NCBI RefSeq assembly: GCF_900106785.1 | Contig: NZ_LT629845.1 | Span: 435,028-499,027 of the forward strand | DNA: 64,000 nucleotides | Source of the DNA: Prevotellamassilia timonensis | GTDB lineage: Bacteria > Bacteroidota > Bacteroidia > Bacteroidales > Bacteroidaceae | Direction of reading: 5' to 3' | Shown: one piece after another, positions 44,728 through 55,009 of the stretch | How positions within the stretch are numbered: the stretch's first letter is position 1 | How the letters are laid out: the number at the start of each line of letters is the position of its first letter | The notes under the pieces: model-generated | The model's database searches: none | Told to the model about the DNA's origin: nothing | Seen by the model: only the letters and a program-made list of their open reading frames with translations | Translations under genes and position numbers: made by a program

Positions 44728-46523
44728 AATGCATACAATGGCTTGTCGTTCAAATGCTTCAGGCTTGGGGTATTGTGCGGTCTTGCGTTACATTTGGCTT
44801 GTTGCAATAGGTTGAGGAATGTGTTTCTACCAAAGCTCCAGGCAAAATGTGTATTTGGTTTGATACGGCAGATTGTAGCCCATGCTTGTTCTCTTGATTT
44901 ATGAGGGGCCTGCGGAAAGGCATTGCTCGTGGCTAAAACACTGATAGCCTTGTTCACCGCAGGATCGGTACGATTGGCATACTGTGCTGCCTCGTTGTCA
45001 TCGAGCATGTCGCCAATGATGGCAGACGAGATGTATGTAACGAGCAACTTGTGCGAGCGCTGAATCATCAAATTACGGCGTTTCAAACCAGCCTTAGCTG
45101 CATAGTTGGCAAAACCCTCTACAATATTCTTTTTGCTGATGTATGCAGAGAGCGTGTTGATATTGTTGTATTTTGCCAGATCAGTACGGTGGTTGTCTAC
45201 GTAGTCGTAGGCATACTGAAAGAGCAGACCACCGAGATAGGCCTCTTTGAAATAGGAGGTTATACCTGTAGTGTCGCGTGGCACAAAAATATCAGGCACA
45301 ATACCTCCACCGCCATACACCGTACGTCCAAGTCGTGTTTTATATTTTTCACCAGAGTTGCGTATGCTGTCTGCCGAGAAATACTCTCCATGTTCAGCTC
45401 TCAGCAATAAGTCTGCTTCGTAGTCCTCTTCGTCACCGGGCCTGTATGGTTTTTGTACGCATCGGCCAGAAGGGGTGTAATAGCGTGCAGTCGTGAGTCG
45501 GAGCATGGATCCGTCAGGAAATTCGATGGGTACTTGCACCAATCCCTTGCCAAAAGATCGACGCCCGATGATGGTACCTCTGTCGTTGTCTTGTATGGCA
45601 CCAGCAAAAATCTCGCTGGCAGATGCAGATGTTTCATCAACTAAGACAACCAATGGGAGATTCTGGTATGCTCCACGACCATCGGTGCGGTATTCCTTTC
45701 GTGGCGATTTACGTCCCTTTGTGTATACAATGAGTGAGTTCTTGGGTAAGAATTCGTTGGCTAATTGCACAGCGGTTTCCATATAGCCTCCAGGATTGCC
45801 GCGAAGGTCAATAATAAGTTTTGCAAATCCTTGAGTCTGCAGTTTGGTCAGAGCTGCAATAAATTCGGCATAGGTCGTGTCGCCAAACCCTGTTATACGG
45901 ATATATCCGGTGCCAGGTGCCGCCATATATGCCGCATCTACTGTCTTGACGGGCACATCTCCACGCGTGATGTTAAACGTTAGAGTACGCGGTTGACCGG
46001 CACGTTTCACACCTAAGCGTGCAACAGAGCCTTTGGGGCCTTTGAGTCGCAGCATTGTGCCATCGTTTGAGATCGTATCGCCCACGTAGGCTTTGCCATC
46101 TATGTTTATGATACGGTCGCCTGCTTGTATGCCAACGCTTTCTGACGGGCCGCCCTTTACGACCTTAACCACGCGTATGGTATCTTTGTAGAGCGTGAAT
46201 TGTATGCCAATACCCGAAAAACTGCCCTTTAGGTCCTGCATGGATTCTTCAACTTTAGCCGCAGAGATGTAAGTGGAGTGGGGGTCCAATTCCTTTAGAA
46301 TTTGTGGCATGGATTTCTCTACCAGGTCGGGTATGTTGACACTATCAACGTACTGATCGTCGATGAGGTGAAAAAGATCGAGAATTTTGTTGCTTGAGTT
46401 GTTGATAATGCTCAGTCTGTTGCCAGAGAAATGGTTGGCAAAGAAACTCCCTATCAAAATACCGACAATGACACCTAGTGATATGAACAGTGGAACAAAT
46501 CGATTTTTGTTATGCTTAATCAT
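44694..46523 (-). CDS. S41-family C-terminal processing protease (CtpA-like)
   Basis: A 609-residue periplasmic serine protease: N-terminal membrane anchor (about 9-30), PDZ domain (about 90-175) with GIGIQFTL and AGDRIINIDGKAY, and a peptidase S41 domain. The catalytic Ser lies in ETSASASEIFAG near residue 300, with Lys in RRSFGKGLVQ. It probably degrades or matures envelope proteins. The last 65 or so residues after FPQAP are Arg/Pro/His/Cys-rich, look unlike the family and extend into the next gene, which suggests that the original stop was lost by frameshift or mutation. Confidence 0.9.
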   Translation of the reverse strand: MIKHNKNRFVPLFISLGVIVGILIGSFFANHFSGNRLSIINNSSNKILDLFHLIDDQYVDSVNIPDLVEKSMPQILKELDPHSTYISAAKVEESMQDLKGSFSGIGIQFTLYKDTIRVVKVVKGGPSESVGIQAGDRIINIDGKAYVGDTISNDGTMLRLKGPKGSVARLGVKRAGQPRTLTFNITRGDVPVKTVDAAYMAAPGTGYIRITGFGDTTYAEFIAALTKLQTQGFAKLIIDLRGNPGGYMETAVQLANEFLPKNSLIVYTKGRKSPRKEYRTDGRGAYQNLPLVVLVDETSASASEIFAGAIQDNDRGTIIGRRSFGKGLVQVPIEFPDGSMLRLTTARYYTPSGRCVQKPYRPGDEEDYEADLLLRAEHGEYFSADSIRNSGEKYKTRLGRTVYGGGGIVPDIFVPRDTTGITSYFKEAYLGGLLFQYAYDYVDNHRTDLAKYNNINTLSAYISKKNIVEGFANYAAKAGLKRRNLMIQRSHKLLVTYISSAIIGDMLDDNEAAQYANRTDPAVNKAISVLATSNAFPQAPHKSREQAWATICRIKPNTHFAWSFGRNTFLNLLQQAKCNARPHNTPSLKHLNDKPLYALCPKRRHFVNI

Positions 46524-46687
46524 TGTATATGATATAATGCGTGTGAGCGGATTTTATGGTATGTATTGAAATGTTGGCGCTTTCAAGTGTCTGATGTACA
46601 AGTGACATCTAACTTCGGTTTGCCGCAATTTTACGTAGTTCGTTGTAATGTGATGGGGCGTAAAAAGCTTGATGTGCTTGGTGCTCG

Positions 46688-47128
46688 TCACTTGTTTTGC
46701 AGTGATGTTTCAGTTTCTGCTATATGATCTATTTCAATTCCTGCATCAGCCAGCAAGTCAATGCCATCTGTGAGGCGGTAACTCCGTGCATAAACAACGC
46801 GCTTGATACCCGCTTGTATGATCAATTTTGCACATTCAATACAAGGTGCATCAGTTACATAGAGCGTAGCTCCATCGGAGTTGTTGCCAGAGCGGGCTAT
46901 CTTTGTTATGGCGTTAGCTTCGGCGTGTAACACGTATGGCAGTGTAAGTCCGTCGGTTCCTTCACATACATTGGGGAAGCCTGATGGCGTCCCATTGTAG
47001 CCATCGCTAATAATCATTTTGTCTTTAACGATAAGTGCGCCAACTTGACGGCGAGTGCAATATGAGTTTTCCGCCCAAATGCGTGCCATGCGCAGATAGC
47101 GTCTGTCAAGTAATTCAGCTTTTGTCAT
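46688..47128 (-). CDS. Deoxycytidylate (dCMP) deaminase family protein
   Basis: A 146-residue zinc deaminase of the dCMP deaminase/ComEB type. The zinc and catalytic motif is HAEANAI (about residue 70) with PCIECAKLII (about 96-105); the N-terminal YLRMARIWAENSYCTRRQVGA segment is also typical. It would convert dCMP to dUMP as precursor for thymidylate. The gene lies between an M3 peptidase and an S41 protease on the same strand with gaps of about 110 and 165 bp. Confidence 0.93.
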   Translation of the reverse strand: MTKAELLDRRYLRMARIWAENSYCTRRQVGALIVKDKMIISDGYNGTPSGFPNVCEGTDGLTLPYVLHAEANAITKIARSGNNSDGATLYVTDAPCIECAKLIIQAGIKRVVYARSYRLTDGIDLLADAGIEIDHIAETETSLQNK

Positions 47129-47236
47129 AACTTGTTGTTTAATGGCGAGTTCTATGTCCCGTTGTCGGAGGACTATTTTATGTTGGGTGCTTTAGTAATG
47201 AGGCGCCCATTTGTTTTACTTGTATGTGCACATTTA

Positions 47237-49345
47237 CTATTTAATACCATCTCTGTGCAGTAGGGCATCTATGGTTGGTTCTTGCCCACGGAAGTTGGTG
47301 TAAAGCGTCATCGGATCCTCTGTGCCTCCTTTCGAAAGTATATTGGTTCGGAAACTGTTGGCTGTGTCTTTGTCGAAGATGCCTTTTTCCTTAAACATGA
47401 AGAATGCGTCGGCGTCAAGCACTTCGGCCCATTTATAGCTGTAGTAGCCTGCTGCATAGCCTCCAGCCATAATGTGGCTGAATTGCACGCTCATACATGC
47501 CGATGGCACTTGTGGTAGTAATTGTACTCTATGCCAAGCATCATGCTCGAATGATTTTATGTCCTCGCTTGTTGCCGAGGTCTGTGTATAGTAGGCCATG
47601 TCAAGCAGTCCAAAAGAAACTTGACGCATACAAGAGTAAGCTGCAAGGAAATTGCGGCTTTTGCGTATACGCTCAATGTAGCTTTGTGGCAATGGCTCAC
47701 CTGTTTTATAGTGAAAGGCAAATGTACCCAAAAAATCTGGTTCTGTTGCATAGTTCTCCATAAATTGTGAAGGTAGTTCAACAAAATCCCAGAATACAGA
47801 AGTGCCACTGAGTGCCGCATAGTGCGTCATGGCAAAGATACCATGCAAGGCATGACCAAATTCGTGCAAGAATGTTTCAAGTTCGTTAAGTGTGAGCAGG
47901 GCGGGGGTGTCGTTAGTTGGCTTTGTAAAATTGGTCGTGACGCTCACCACTGGTCGGTACGAATTGTTTGCTGTCACTTGTTGATTGCAGGGCAGGTCGC
48001 AGTGTTCGTCACGATAGTTTGTCATCCAAGCACCTCCCTTTTTGCTTTTCCTTGGGAAAAAGTCCACCAACAGTGTGGCCAAAAAGGCCTCATCCTTGTC
48101 AAAGACATCGTAGGCAATAACGTCTGGGTGGTAAACGGGTATGTGCTTGTTTTCCTTAAACGTAATACCATACAGTTTTGTAGCTAAAGCTAACACTCCT
48201 TTTTGCACATGTGAAAGTTCGAGGTATGGACGCAACATGTCGGGGTCGTAGTCGTACAGTTCGTGTTTAAGTTTCTGACTGTAGTATGAGAAATCCCATG
48301 GTTGCATGACAAAGTCGTCGCCTTCAAGTTCTTTAGCCTTTTGGGCAACTTGTGCCACCTCCTCCTTAGCTTTAGGCAAGTAACTGTTAATAAGGTCGTC
48401 GAGTAGCTCATAAACATTCTCTGCATTCTGGGCCATACGTCTGCGCAGAGCATAATCTGCATAATTCTTATAGCCAAGAAGTTGGGCCACTTCGCGTCGC
48501 AAATTGACTATGTGCTCGACAATCTTAAAATTGTTATACGCATTGTCGTGTGTGCAGCGAGTGTTATATGCCATGTACATTTGTTCACGCAAATTCCGCT
48601 TATTGGCATACATCATAAATGGTCCGTAACTTGGAGCATGCAGCGTAAATACCCAGCCTTCCATCTTTCGGCTTTGTGCTTCAAATCGGGCGGCTTCCTT
48701 GTTAATGTCGGGTAATCCCCCAAGGTCTTTCTCGTCCTTTATGTGCAAAACGAAGTTGTTTGTTTCCTTCAGCAGATTTTGTGAAAACTTCAGTGTGTAT
48801 TCAGACAACTCACGTGTGATGTTGCGAAACGTTGCTTTCTGCGTGTCATTAAGTGTGGCTCCTGATCGTTCAAATGCTTCGTATGTTTTATCAAGCAATT
48901 TGCGGTCTTCACCGTCCAGCTGATCGCGTTCATTGTCATAGACCTTTTTGACACGTGTAAAAAGTTGCTCGTTGAGCATGATGTCATTTTCATGGTCAGA
49001 GAGTTTTTGCGCCATTTCGTTGGCAAGTTCGTCAAGTTCGTCGTTGGTCTCTGCGCTCAGCAAGTTGTACATTGTGGTGGTAGCACGTTCAAGCATGCCA
49101 CCGCTTTGTGTCAAAGCAACTATCGTGTTGTCAAAGTTGGGTGCGTCAGTATTGTTTGTGATGGCGGAAATTTCAGCTTTTTCTTTATCCATGCCTTCGA
49201 TGATGGCATCGTGCAGCATGGCTGCGCTTGTCACGTCAGATTTGTCATGGGAACCACTAAGTTCTGGCAGCAAATCATAATTGGACGTGATAAACTTTTG
49301 CCAATCTGTGTCAGAAAGTAATTGTGAGGCGATGAACTTTTTCAT
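47237..49345 (-). CDS. M3-family metallopeptidase (peptidyl-dipeptidase Dcp-like)
   Basis: A 702-residue zinc peptidase of the oligopeptidase A/Dcp family. The zinc-binding HEFGHALHGIF starts at His494, followed by the expected Glu some 25 residues later (VFWDFVELPSQFMENY). FPRKSKKGGAW and the C-terminal AGGYAAGYYSYKWAEVLDADAF are family signatures. It removes dipeptides from peptide C-termini or degrades signal peptides. No signal peptide is visible, so a cytoplasmic role is likely. It is 26 bp downstream of a TPR lipoprotein gene. Confidence 0.94.
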   Translation of the reverse strand: MKKFIASQLLSDTDWQKFITSNYDLLPELSGSHDKSDVTSAAMLHDAIIEGMDKEKAEISAITNNTDAPNFDNTIVALTQSGGMLERATTTMYNLLSAETNDELDELANEMAQKLSDHENDIMLNEQLFTRVKKVYDNERDQLDGEDRKLLDKTYEAFERSGATLNDTQKATFRNITRELSEYTLKFSQNLLKETNNFVLHIKDEKDLGGLPDINKEAARFEAQSRKMEGWVFTLHAPSYGPFMMYANKRNLREQMYMAYNTRCTHDNAYNNFKIVEHIVNLRREVAQLLGYKNYADYALRRRMAQNAENVYELLDDLINSYLPKAKEEVAQVAQKAKELEGDDFVMQPWDFSYYSQKLKHELYDYDPDMLRPYLELSHVQKGVLALATKLYGITFKENKHIPVYHPDVIAYDVFDKDEAFLATLLVDFFPRKSKKGGAWMTNYRDEHCDLPCNQQVTANNSYRPVVSVTTNFTKPTNDTPALLTLNELETFLHEFGHALHGIFAMTHYAALSGTSVFWDFVELPSQFMENYATEPDFLGTFAFHYKTGEPLPQSYIERIRKSRNFLAAYSCMRQVSFGLLDMAYYTQTSATSEDIKSFEHDAWHRVQLLPQVPSACMSVQFSHIMAGGYAAGYYSYKWAEVLDADAFFMFKEKGIFDKDTANSFRTNILSKGGTEDPMTLYTNFRGQEPTIDALLHRDGIK

Positions 49346-49371
49346 ATATTGTAATGTGTCAATCGGTTTAG

Positions 49372-50568
49372 TCAGAATTTCTTGAGCAACTTTTCAATTT
49401 CGGCAAATTTGTCACCTCTGTTGAGCTCAAGATATACTCTGTAGAGCAAGGGTGCCCACAAATTTTGTGATTGTGGTGCCATGCGGCGGAATTGCTCCAA
49501 TTCGGGTTCCGCTTTGGCGAATAAAGCGCGTCGTTGAGCCAGTGCTTTATTATAGTTACGTGTCGATGTGTTTTGCGGCATGACAACCTGTTCAGCCTTT
49601 TGAATGTATGATGCGCCGATGTAGTAATGCGCTTCTACGTTTGTCGAGTCTATGGCAATCAAATTCTTTGCATTAACAATGCAACTGTCGTAGTCTTGTA
49701 TCTCGTAGTAGGCTGCGCAACGTGCCAAGTAGGCAGCGTTATGCAGCGATTTAGATTGCAGTTGCTCTTGTGCTATGTTGAGCGTTCGTTCGTAGTGTTT
49801 ATGCTTGTTGTAATAATCGGCCAACCGGGTAAAAAAGAAGGTCTCTGAAGGGTATGTTTTCCAACCTTCATACAAAAAACTGTGGTAGCTCGTTGTATCG
49901 TTTTCAGCTTCAGCGTTGAGTGCAAGGTATCGTAGCACAATGCGTCGCGTGCTCTTGGCTTGCAAGGCTGTGTCTTGGTAGCGATGCACCTCGTCATACT
50001 TTTTAGCATTATATGCGCTAATGAGGTAAAGCACGCTGTTTGTAGTGTCAACTTTGACGGGTAGTTTAGCTAATGTACCAATTTTGCTGTGAGGTAAGTC
50101 AATCGAAATTCTCAGAAACCTCATAGCGTTGTTGTAATCCTTCTTGCTATAGTAAAAGCGTGCAGCAGCGTTTATGTTAGGATAATATTGGTTGAGCACG
50201 CTGCACACCAAGTGCTTTTGTTTGGGCTTGGCTCCAGTTTCATGCTGTAGGGCATTCTCTATAGAATCCAGTTGTAGTGATATTGCAATCAACTCCCGGG
50301 TTGTTGAGAAGAAAACCAAAGTGTCGTAGTTCTTTTTCAGGTAAATTTTAGTGTTCTCTGCGTCGTTAAGTCCACGATAAGCTTCAATGGCATACAAGCA
50401 GAGTTTAGTGTTGTTTTTGAAGGTGGAGTCAGTCCGTAGCTTCTCTATTTGTGTGATGGCCTCGTTGTATTTTTTGTCTTTCAAGGCAGTCTTGACAGGC
50501 TTAAATGCTTTTTGTGCTGTACATGACAAACTAAAGAGCATTACAAGTAACAAAAGAAACTGTTTCAT
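49372..50568 (-). CDS. TPR-repeat protein, probable lipoprotein
   Basis: A 398-residue protein. The start at 50568 gives a short lipoprotein-like signal (LLLVMLFSLSCTAQ, Cys16); an upstream frame adds 24 residues without such a signal. The remainder is a series of helical TPR-like repeats (for example RFLRISIDLPHSK, KHYERTLNIAQEQL, NVEAHYYIGASYIQKAEQ). It resembles and may be a paralogue of the next upstream gene. It is likely a periplasmic scaffold; partner unknown. Confidence 0.8.
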   Translation of the reverse strand: MKQFLLLLVMLFSLSCTAQKAFKPVKTALKDKKYNEAITQIEKLRTDSTFKNNTKLCLYAIEAYRGLNDAENTKIYLKKNYDTLVFFSTTRELIAISLQLDSIENALQHETGAKPKQKHLVCSVLNQYYPNINAAARFYYSKKDYNNAMRFLRISIDLPHSKIGTLAKLPVKVDTTNSVLYLISAYNAKKYDEVHRYQDTALQAKSTRRIVLRYLALNAEAENDTTSYHSFLYEGWKTYPSETFFFTRLADYYNKHKHYERTLNIAQEQLQSKSLHNAAYLARCAAYYEIQDYDSCIVNAKNLIAIDSTNVEAHYYIGASYIQKAEQVVMPQNTSTRNYNKALAQRRALFAKAEPELEQFRRMAPQSQNLWAPLLYRVYLELNRGDKFAEIEKLLKKF

Positions 50569-50611
50569 ATTAGAACTGATATTCAAGAGGAATCGTATGC
50601 GCATTTTCTTA

Positions 50612-50653
50612 ATTGAGGTTATGAATACGCCATGTGGCATTCATAACCTCAAT
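50612..50653 (-). terminator. Hairpin between the two TPR genes
   Basis: A perfect 15-bp stem, ATTGAGGTTATGAAT with ATTCATAACCTCAAT, 42 bp after the upstream TPR gene and followed by TTAAGAAAAT on the minus strand. It may separate two transcription units. Confidence 0.65.
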
Positions 50654-50694
50654 ATCAATTATAGGGGATAATCCTTAGTTTCGTTGCTCATTCT

Positions 50695-52101
50695 TTATTT
50701 TGAAGAGCGGCTTTGGTTGTAGGCGTCGAGTGCGGCATCCATTTCCTTAGCCTTGTCCTTCATGCCAAGGTTGGTGTATACTGTCTGCAAGGCGGGAGCC
50801 CACTTGTTCACCATGTCGGGAGCAATCTCGCGCATGTGTTCCAAGTAAGTCTGAGCCTTTTTATAGTATGACTTAACCTCGTTCAACTCTTTGTCGTAAA
50901 TAGCCTTCTGCTTTTTGTATGCAGCTTCGGCAGCAGCACCTTTGCCGCGTCCCGTAATGTTGCGGTTCTTACCAATATACTGGTACTTGCCAGAATTTAC
51001 CTTCGAAATGATTTCGTCGGTATAAGTTACCGATACGAGGTAGAGTGCGTTGGCATAATCAGGGTCAATAGACAATGCCTTTTCAAAAGACTGACGTGCT
51101 GTAGCATAGTTCTTGCCAAGGTAAAGTTCTACGTAGCCTTTCATGTACCATGACGTTTTGCTGTTAGGCTCATCAGCCACAACCTTTTGTGCAAAAGCTT
51201 CAGCTTCAGCAGTTTTGTTGCTGTTGATATAGTATTGCATCAACTGCAAGAAGAATACTTCTTGTCCTGTACGCTGACTGGCTTCGTATAAGGTCTTAGC
51301 CCAATTTGCAGTGTCCTTTTGTTCCTGAAGAGCTGCCAATTTGATAAAGTAGAGGTCGTGCAGGCTGACAGAGTCCGTTACCTGACTGAGCGCTTCGTTA
51401 CAATATTTTACAGCTTGATTCCAATCTTTGCCTTTGTAGCTAAGGTTGGCAATGTTCACCAATGAGGCGTTGTAGTCCTTCTCGTGTGCTTTGTACACAG
51501 AGTCTTTTTCGGCCGCAGTGAATACAGGCGAAATCTTAGGCAGTTGAACAAATTTGTAGAAGTACTCGGCACTCTCCTTGTACTTATGCATATTGTTCAT
51601 GAAAAGTCCGCATGCGCTATACATCGTGAGCATTTGCTTTTCAATGCCGTAACGTGTTTTAGCCGTTACAATAGGGTTGGGCTTAACGCGTCCTTTGGCA
51701 TCTGCTTTTTGGTTGTATTCAGCAGCGGTATTGTACAAGTTGATAATGTTGTCAATGCCATTGCAGAACTTCAACGTGTCAAAAGGAATGCCACCTGCGG
51801 CTTTTTTCCATTCGGGGTCAAGCAATTTAACTTGCAATTCGGCATTCTGAGTGTAAAGGAGTGCCAAATTGCTGTTTTTGCCTTTTGCTTTGGCCTCTTC
51901 AATGTCATCGTTGATAATCTGTTCTGCCTCCTTGTAAAGAATCTGGGCTTGTTCAAAATCCTCAGACGTGTGCTTGTTTATCAAGGCATTCGCTTTGTTG
52001 ATTTTGTCGTATGCCTTCCAAGAGCCCGGATTGGCTGTTTGTCCCATGGCAGTTCCTATGCCTCCAAAAAGAACCGCCAGACATAGAATTAACTTCTTCA
52101 T
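50695..52101 (-). CDS. Secreted TPR-repeat protein
   Basis: A 468-residue protein with a Sec signal peptide (ILCLAVLFGGIGTAMGQ, cleavage near 21) and at least six TPR-type helical pairs, for example GKDWNQAVKYCNEAL, PNSKTSWYMKGYVELYLG and ATARQSFEKALSIDPDYANALYLV. A Lys/Ala-rich segment near residue 385 (GRGKGAAAEAAYKKQ) is an insertion. It is probably a periplasmic protein-interaction scaffold. It lies just downstream of gyrA, and a hairpin at 52151-52183 separates them. Confidence 0.85.
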   Translation of the reverse strand: MKKLILCLAVLFGGIGTAMGQTANPGSWKAYDKINKANALINKHTSEDFEQAQILYKEAEQIINDDIEEAKAKGKNSNLALLYTQNAELQVKLLDPEWKKAAGGIPFDTLKFCNGIDNIINLYNTAAEYNQKADAKGRVKPNPIVTAKTRYGIEKQMLTMYSACGLFMNNMHKYKESAEYFYKFVQLPKISPVFTAAEKDSVYKAHEKDYNASLVNIANLSYKGKDWNQAVKYCNEALSQVTDSVSLHDLYFIKLAALQEQKDTANWAKTLYEASQRTGQEVFFLQLMQYYINSNKTAEAEAFAQKVVADEPNSKTSWYMKGYVELYLGKNYATARQSFEKALSIDPDYANALYLVSVTYTDEIISKVNSGKYQYIGKNRNITGRGKGAAAEAAYKKQKAIYDKELNEVKSYYKKAQTYLEHMREIAPDMVNKWAPALQTVYTNLGMKDKAKEMDAALDAYNQSRSSK

Positions 52102-52150
52102 AGTTGTTATTGATTTAGTGAATTGTTGTTGTATTGTAGCGGGTTATAAC

Positions 52151-52183
52151 TATGCAACAGGGGCAGTTTGCACTTGTTGCATA
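52151..52183 (-). terminator. Hairpin after gyrA
   Basis: A 9-bp perfect stem, TATGCAACA with TGTTGCATA, 23 bp after the gyrA stop; T content is weak, so this is tentative. Confidence 0.45.
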
Positions 52184-52206
52184 ATCATAGCCTGACGCTT
52201 TTATAC

Positions 52207-54795
52207 TTATTCCTCATTAGTTGATGCTTCTTCGTCAGAGTTGTTGGCGGTGGTTGTCATGTCGTCAACATTTTCGTCTGCAGAACCATCGGTATTTTCA
52301 GAGTCTTGTTCCAAGGCTTCTTCGTCATCGGCGGGTACAAGGCATACGCTTGATATTACGTCGTTGCGCTTCTTGAGGTCGATGAGTTTGTTGCCTTGTG
52401 TGGCGCGTCCCTGAACGCTTATCTCGTCCATACGCAGGCGTATGGTAATGCCGCTCTTGTTGATAATCATGAGATCTTCTTCTTCAGTTACGGCTTTAAT
52501 AGCAACAACCTTGCCAGTATCTTCCGTAATGTTAAGAGTCTTGACACCCTTTCCACCGCGGTTTGTTACACGGTAGTCTTCAACAGCAGAACGTTTGCCC
52601 TTGCCCTTCTCGCTGACAACAAGAACCGTTTCCTTTTCGGGATCGTTGATGCAAATCATGCCAATTACCTCGTCTGTCGGGTCGGCATCGTCCAGACGCA
52701 TACCGCGCACACCAGTAGCAGTTCGGCCCATGGCGCGTACAGTATTCTCGTTGAAACGGATAGCTCTGCCATTGCGGTTGGCAATGATAATCTCGTCAGA
52801 GCCGTTAGTCAGCACAACGCTGACAACCTTGTCGTCTTCGCGAATGTTGATGGCGTTTACACCGTTGGCGCGTGGGCGTGAATATTCGCTCAGACAAGTT
52901 TTCTTTATAATGCCTTGCTTGGTGCAGAACATTACGAAATGGCTTTGGCAGAAGTCAGCATCGCCTAACTTGCGAATGTGCAAACAAGCATTGATACTGT
53001 CGTCGGGATCGATGTTCAGCATGTTTTGAATAGCGCGTCCCTTTGCGTTTTTAGCACCTTCAGGCAATTCATACACTTTGAGCCAGTAGCAGCGTCCCTT
53101 GGCTGTAAAGAACAACATGGTGTTGTGCATGGTTGCATGGTAGATGTACTCGATAAAGTCAGAGTCGCGTGTGCTACCGCCTTTTGAACCTACGCCGCCA
53201 CGGCCTTGTGCACGGAACTCATTGAGAGGTGTGCGCTTGATATAGCCCAAATGCGAGATGGTGATAACGACTTCGTCGTCGGCATAAAAGTCTTCAGGGT
53301 TGAACTCTGTAGATGACAGGCAAATCTCGGTGCGTCTGTCATCACCGTACTTTTCTTTAACTTCGATGAGCTCGTCCTTCATCACCTTGCGGCAGAGTTC
53401 GTCGTCGCTAAGAATTTGTTCGTAGTATGCGATGCGACGCTCGATTTCCTCATACTCTTCGTGCAGTTTCTCCTGCTGAATATTAGTAAGCTGCGCCAGA
53501 CGCATGTCAACGATGGCTTTAGCTTGCACATCGTCAAGACCAAAGCGTTCCTTGAGGGCTTCGATGGCAGCTTGCGGTGTTTTCGATGCACGTATGAGTC
53601 GTACAACTTCATCGATGTTGTCTGAGGCAATGATAAGTCCTTCAAGTATATGGGCACGTTCTTGAGCTTTGCGCAAGTCATATTGTGTGCGGCGTATTAC
53701 CACGTCGTGACGGTGCTCAATGAAGTGTTTTATGCAATCCTTGAGTGTGAGTAATTGCGGTCGGCCGGCTCTATGTGCATGGTCGTGAACTAATGCGATG
53801 CAGTTCACTGCAAACGATGTTTGCAGTGCTGTCATCTTAAACAATTTATTGAGCACCACGTTCGCATTGAAGTCGCGTTTAACGTCAATAACAATGCGCA
53901 TACCATCCTTGTCGCTCTCGTCGTTTACGTTTGAGATGCCTTCAATACGTTTGTCTGCTGCAAGTTGGCCGATGAACTTTACAAGTTCTTCCTTGTTAAG
54001 TCCGTATGGAAGTTCCGAAACCACAATCGTGTCGTGCTGCGGTCCGCTTTCAATATCGGTCTTAGCGCGCATGATGATGCGGCCACGTCCCGTTTCGTAA
54101 GCACTGCGCACGCCTTGCATGCCCATGATATAGCCACCGGTAGGAAAGTCGGGGGCCTTGATGTAGTGCATCAATTCGTCGATTGTGATGTCGGGATTGT
54201 CAATATAAGCCACGCAACCATCAATAACCTCGCGCAAATTGTGTGTCGGCACGTTGGTAGCCATACCAACGGCGATGCCGCTCGCACCATTTACCAGAAA
54301 GTTGGGAATGCGTGTCGGCATGACGCTTGGCTCATCGCGTGTATTATCAAAGTTGCGATCCATGTCCACCGTCTCTTTTTCGATGTCTTGCATCATGGCT
54401 TCGCCAACAGGTGACAGACGTGCTTCGGTATAACGCATGGCGGCTGCAGAGTCACCGTCCATCGAACCAAAGTTGCCTTGGCCTTCAACCAGCGTGTAAC
54501 GCATGTTCCAAGGTTGTGCCAAACGTACAAGCGCACCGTAAACAGAACTGTCGCCGTGTGGGTGGTACTTACCGAGTACGTCACCCACAACACGCGCCGA
54601 TTTACGTGTGGGCTTGTCGTGAGTGATGCCAAGTTCCATCATGTCGTATAATATGCGTCGATGGACAGGCTTAAATCCGTCGCGCACATCGGGCAATGCA
54701 CGCGATACGATTACTGACATGGAGTAGTCGATATATGAGGATTTCATTTCTTCCTCAATATTGACCTTGATAATTCTATCGTCGTCTGTTATCAT
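52207..54795 (-). CDS. gyrA: DNA gyrase subunit A
   Basis: An 862-residue type II topoisomerase subunit that cuts and rejoins DNA. The active-site Tyr122 is in MRYTEARLS. The quinolone-region loop [10 protein letters not shown] has Ser83 and, at the position of E. coli Asp87, Gly; whether that Gly is normal for the group cannot be judged here. The GyrA box analogue is [12 protein letters not shown] (about 560), and beta-pinwheel repeats follow. The acidic tail ([17 protein letters not shown]) is consistent with a Bacteroidetes enzyme. The TAnnTTTG box upstream suggests its own promoter. Confidence 0.97.
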   Translation of the reverse strand: MITDDDRIIKVNIEEEMKSSYIDYSMSVIVSRALPDVRDGFKPVHRRILYDMMELGITHDKPTRKSARVVGDVLGKYHPHGDSSVYGALVRLAQPWNMRYTLVEGQGNFGSMDGDSAAAMRYTEARLSPVGEAMMQDIEKETVDMDRNFDNTRDEPSVMPTRIPNFLVNGASGIAVGMATNVPTHNLREVIDGCVAYIDNPDITIDELMHYIKAPDFPTGGYIMGMQGVRSAYETGRGRIIMRAKTDIESGPQHDTIVVSELPYGLNKEELVKFIGQLAADKRIEGISNVNDESDKDGMRIVIDVKRDFNANVVLNKLFKMTALQTSFAVNCIALVHDHAHRAGRPQLLTLKDCIKHFIEHRHDVVIRRTQYDLRKAQERAHILEGLIIASDNIDEVVRLIRASKTPQAAIEALKERFGLDDVQAKAIVDMRLAQLTNIQQEKLHEEYEEIERRIAYYEQILSDDELCRKVMKDELIEVKEKYGDDRRTEICLSSTEFNPEDFYADDEVVITISHLGYIKRTPLNEFRAQGRGGVGSKGGSTRDSDFIEYIYHATMHNTMLFFTAKGRCYWLKVYELPEGAKNAKGRAIQNMLNIDPDDSINACLHIRKLGDADFCQSHFVMFCTKQGIIKKTCLSEYSRPRANGVNAINIREDDKVVSVVLTNGSDEIIIANRNGRAIRFNENTVRAMGRTATGVRGMRLDDADPTDEVIGMICINDPEKETVLVVSEKGKGKRSAVEDYRVTNRGGKGVKTLNITEDTGKVVAIKAVTEEEDLMIINKSGITIRLRMDEISVQGRATQGNKLIDLKKRNDVISSVCLVPADDEEALEQDSENTDGSADENVDDMTTTANNSDEEASTNEE

Positions 54796-54823
54796 TGAAT
54801 GTGTAGTATATATATTCTAAGAG

Positions 54824-54831
54824 CAAAATTA
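54824..54831 (-). promoter_or_regulatory. Probable -7 box of gyrA
   Basis: The minus strand reads TAATTTTG (TAnnTTTG), 29 bp upstream of the gyrA start. No -33 TTTG at standard spacing. Confidence 0.55.
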
Positions 54832-54866
54832 AGATTTTCTTTTGTAATGGCGTGGAAAAGCTCTTT

Positions 54867-54931
54867 GAAAAACGGCGTTTTCGAAAGCAAAAACGCCGTA
54901 AAGGCTATTTTAATGCGCTTTACGGCGTTTT
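54867..54931 (-). terminator. Two mutually exclusive terminator-like hairpins after the HisC-like gene
   Basis: Three related arms lie in a row: AACGGCGTTTT (54871-54881), AAAACGCCGTAAAG (54890-54903) and CTTTACGGCGTTTT (54918-54931). On the minus strand the middle arm can pair with the first-transcribed arm (14-bp perfect stem) or with the later one, and each hairpin is followed by a T-run. It may be a double terminator or a switch. Confidence 0.7.
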
Positions 54932-55009
54932 GCCCCCTTTGTTCGGCTTGGAAAAAACCGAGTCGGAGCGGCACGGAATATGCTCTTAGACGCAAAATAT
55001 GACATTCCG

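Noticed and set aside
52540-54560. Gly at the Asp87-equivalent of GyrA as a quinolone-resistance mutation
   Set aside because: Ser83 is retained and Gly at this place may be the normal residue in this group; resistance cannot be claimed from this sequence.
52459-54632. Several plus-strand frames over gyrA
   Set aside because: All are antisense frames of gyrA, no independent support.
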